A DNA stretch of 64,000 nucleotides. It comes from Sinomicrobium soli (GTDB lineage: Bacteria > Bacteroidota > Bacteroidia > Flavobacteriales > Flavobacteriaceae). The position numbers and the translations under genes are program-made. The stretch covers positions 62,001 through 126,000 of the forward strand of contig NZ_QLNV01000009.1 of NCBI RefSeq assembly GCF_003285545.1. The letters run 5' to 3'. How positions within the stretch are numbered: position 1 is the first letter of the stretch; each line of letters begins with the position of its first letter. Of the stretch, positions 62,122 through 64,000 are shown piece by piece. The notes beneath the pieces are model-generated. The model saw only the letters and a list, made by a program, of their open reading frames with translations. It was not told the DNA's origin and ran no database searches.

Positions 62122-64000
62122 TTATTTCCCGCTTATGGGCGCCGTCATACAGTGTTCCGGTATACCATAGCCGTCAATTAGTGAGGCGACATGAGGTCTC
62201 AGTTCTGTACATAGCCGTTCTACCCGTTGCCTGATCGCCTTGGATTTGTTGCCGCTGATATACCCGTGTTCCAGGTACCAGGAGGCATCGGCATGTATGT
62301 GGTGCAGGGCATACAAGGTGCCGAGTTTGCGGAAGAGGAACTGCATCTTCTCGTCTTCGATACGGTTTACGAATCCCGAAAAGATCTCATAGGAGAGCAT
62401 GACGCCATAGGCTTTTCCCAGGGTTATAAGGTGGGTCTGAATGTTCAGGGAAACCTGTTGTGGCGGAACTCCTTTTTTCACATAGCGCCTTATCCGCGAG
62501 GCGGCACTGAAGGTAAGCCGTCTTACACGGTACCGGAAAGCCTCCAGGTGAAAGTCCGGATCAAAGAGATGTTCTTTGTCCGTATTATTGGTAAACAGTG
62601 GATTGAAAGTGGTCAGGCGGTCGCTGAGCTGTTTTCCTACCAGCTTGAGCAGGTCTCCGTAGCTGTCGCTGTTGAATTCGGAGGTGAAATCCGTCAGTAC
62701 GCCTTTGGCGGCAAGCTGGAGCAGCACGGTATTGTCGCCCTCGAAAGTGGTAAAGATATCCACATCGTTTTTCAGGTCGGCGATGCGGTTTTCCAGCAGG
62801 TATCCCTTGCCCCCGCATGCTTCCCGGCATTCCTGGATGGTCTTGTTGGCAAAATCGGTGATCAGCGCCTTTAATGCGGCTACCTGGGTTTCCGTCTTTC
62901 TTCTCGACGCCTCCGATGAAGAAGCGTAGTCGCGTATCATCTGCTCCAGGGTAATGTGGTATACATAGCTCTGCGCGACAGGGACTATAAGACGCAGCTG
63001 GTGTGAGGGATAGTCCATAATGAGGTCTTCCTGGATTTTTCCCCCGCTGTTGAACTGCCGGCGGTGTAATGCGTATTTTGCGGCAATGGCCAGGGCCATT
63101 TTGGCTCCTCCCACAGCACCTTTGGCGACACATATCCTTCCGCCTACCAAAGTGCCGAGCATGGTGAAAAAGCGTTTGTTCGGACTATCTATGGCGGAAG
63201 TATACGTTCCGTTCTGGTCTATGTCCCCGAAGCGGTTAAGCAGGTTTTCCCGGGGAACACTCACATTTCTGAACCATATTTTACCGTTATCCACCCCGTT
63301 CAGCCCCAGTTTGTACCCGTTGTCTTCGATGTGCACCCCCGGCATCAGCTGGCCCTTGTCGTCCCGTATCCGGACCACTATTGCGTGAACCCCTTCGTTG
63401 GTCCCGTTCACGATAAGCTGTGCAAATACGGTGGCCATCTCCGAATGCAGGGCATTGCCTATATATTCCTTGTTGTCGTTTTCGCCGGGGGTGTCGATCA
63501 CAATGCTATCGGTATCCGCGATATATGTTGCGGTGGTCTTTATGCCCCTTACATTGGAGCCATGCCGGGTTTCGGTCATGGCAAAACACCCTAATGTCTT
63601 CGCTTCTCCCGTAGATTTCAACCAGCGGTCATGATGCTTTTTCGTACCGAGGTTCTGGATACTGCCACCGAAAAGGCCGAACTGTACTCCGAATTTTATG
63701 GTCAGGCTGCCGTCGGCAAACATCAGGTTTTCAAAAATACCCGCGTAGGCAGGCATGTTCCCGATTCCCCCGTATTCCCTGTCATAGGCCATGGCGCCGT
63801 ACCCGGCAGCTGCGAGCCGTTTTACCTGCTCCAGTACCCGCGGCCGGAAGCTGTCTTTGTCCCTGGAGATCTCCCATCGGAAGAGAGGATCGGAAAGGAA
63901 TTCCCGGAATGCATCGATATGGGGGGTGTGCTCCCCCTTGAGCAGGGTGTCTATCTTTCGCGCATCGTAAAAATCGGCCCCGGACGATTTCCGGGTTTCC
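62122..64000 (-). CDS. Acyl-CoA oxidase/dehydrogenase (5' end outside window)
   Basis: At least 626 aa. The frame is open past the internal Met at 63792 to the window edge (FREFLSDPLFRWEISRDKDSF upstream), so the true start is outside. Acyl-CoA dehydrogenase fold: GCFAMTETRHGSNVRGIKTTATY, GLNGVDNGKIWFRNVSVPRENLLNRFGDID, then the C-terminal oxidase-like half with CREACGGKGYLLENRIADLKNDVDIFTTFEGDNTVLLQLAAKG. That last block is typical of acyl-CoA oxidases (ACOX) acting in fatty-acid beta-oxidation with FAD. The electron acceptor in this organism is not evident. Confidence 0.9.
   Translation of the reverse strand, partial: ETRKSSGADFYDARKIDTLLKGEHTPHIDAFREFLSDPLFRWEISRDKDSFRPRVLEQVKRLAAAGYGAMAYDREYGGIGNMPAYAGIFENLMFADGSLTIKFGVQFGLFGGSIQNLGTKKHHDRWLKSTGEAKTLGCFAMTETRHGSNVRGIKTTATYIADTDSIVIDTPGENDNKEYIGNALHSEMATVFAQLIVNGTNEGVHAIVVRIRDDKGQLMPGVHIEDNGYKLGLNGVDNGKIWFRNVSVPRENLLNRFGDIDQNGTYTSAIDSPNKRFFTMLGTLVGGRICVAKGAVGGAKMALAIAAKYALHRRQFNSGGKIQEDLIMDYPSHQLRLIVPVAQSYVYHITLEQMIRDYASSSEASRRKTETQVAALKALITDFANKTIQECREACGGKGYLLENRIADLKNDVDIFTTFEGDNTVLLQLAAKGVLTDFTSEFNSDSYGDLLKLVGKQLSDRLTTFNPLFTNNTDKEHLFDPDFHLEAFRYRVRRLTFSAASRIRRYVKKGVPPQQVSLNIQTHLITLGKAYGVMLSYEIFSGFVNRIEDEKMQFLFRKLGTLYALHHIHADASWYLEHGYISGNKSKAIRQRVERLCTELRPHVASLIDGYGIPEHCMTAPISGK

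Overview
This window looks like a chromosomal segment from a member of the Bacteroidota, most likely family Flavobacteriaceae. The evidence is an alternative complex III (actA-F) operon joined to coxB/coxA, the rimP-nusA-infB and ahcY/bioB housekeeping genes, DUF3127 and DUF4301 proteins, a TonB receptor behind a TPP riboswitch, and many promoters with the Bacteroidota -7 element TAnnTTTG. Genus is not assigned.

About 1-17.5 kb is an AT-rich accessory island that ends exactly at the 3' end of a tRNA-Leu(CAA) gene (17511-17592), a classic integration site. From left to right it holds: a MutS-like ATPase cut by the window edge; an unknown membrane protein; an excisionase-type HTH protein; a candidate oriT with mobC, relaxase and a small membrane protein; a sigma factor/nuclease-dead Cas12f pair on the minus strand with a candidate guide RNA; an XRE regulator; and a four-gene DISARM-like operon (DrmE-like, drmA, drmB, AlbA_2/RecG-like ATPase). 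No integrase is visible, so the left end lies outside the window.

The most interesting part is 4.77-7.15 kb. An ECF sigma factor with an extra C-terminal sigma4-like helix-turn-helix is separated by 1 nt from a Cas12f/TnpB-like protein that has lost the RuvC catalytic residues and the entire C-terminal zinc-ribbon/RuvC-III part. Directly behind its stop codon is a structured RNA scaffold (two hairpins and a possible loop pseudoknot) followed by a guide. The first 16 nt of that guide match, at 15 of 16 positions, a site upstream of the sigma gene itself. The site is preceded by G and oriented so that transcription downstream of it would enter the sigma-dCas12f operon. This fits an RNA-guided transcription system that may activate its own expression.

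17.6-64 kb is ordinary core chromosome: bioB, aldo-keto reductase, OmpA-like lipoprotein, xth, ahcY; a phosphopantetheinyl transferase; a thiamine-binding-protein/PnuC/NadR-kinase/DUF4301 row; a two-component pair (NtrC-type regulator and hybrid kinase); TPP riboswitch plus TonB receptor; greA, HIT, a second histidine kinase, a flavin reductase; aat, tag; rimP-nusA-infB; the ACIII-cytochrome oxidase respiratory operon; a divergent MocR regulator/FMN-binding protein pair; and an acyl-CoA oxidase cut by the right edge. Intergenic repeats (GTCATTCCGAC-type, AACTACGAACTA-type, a 16-bp tandem array) and one IS5/IS1031-like MITE are scattered through it.

Gene calls rest on reading the translations and recognising motifs. 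No database search, alignment or folding program was run.
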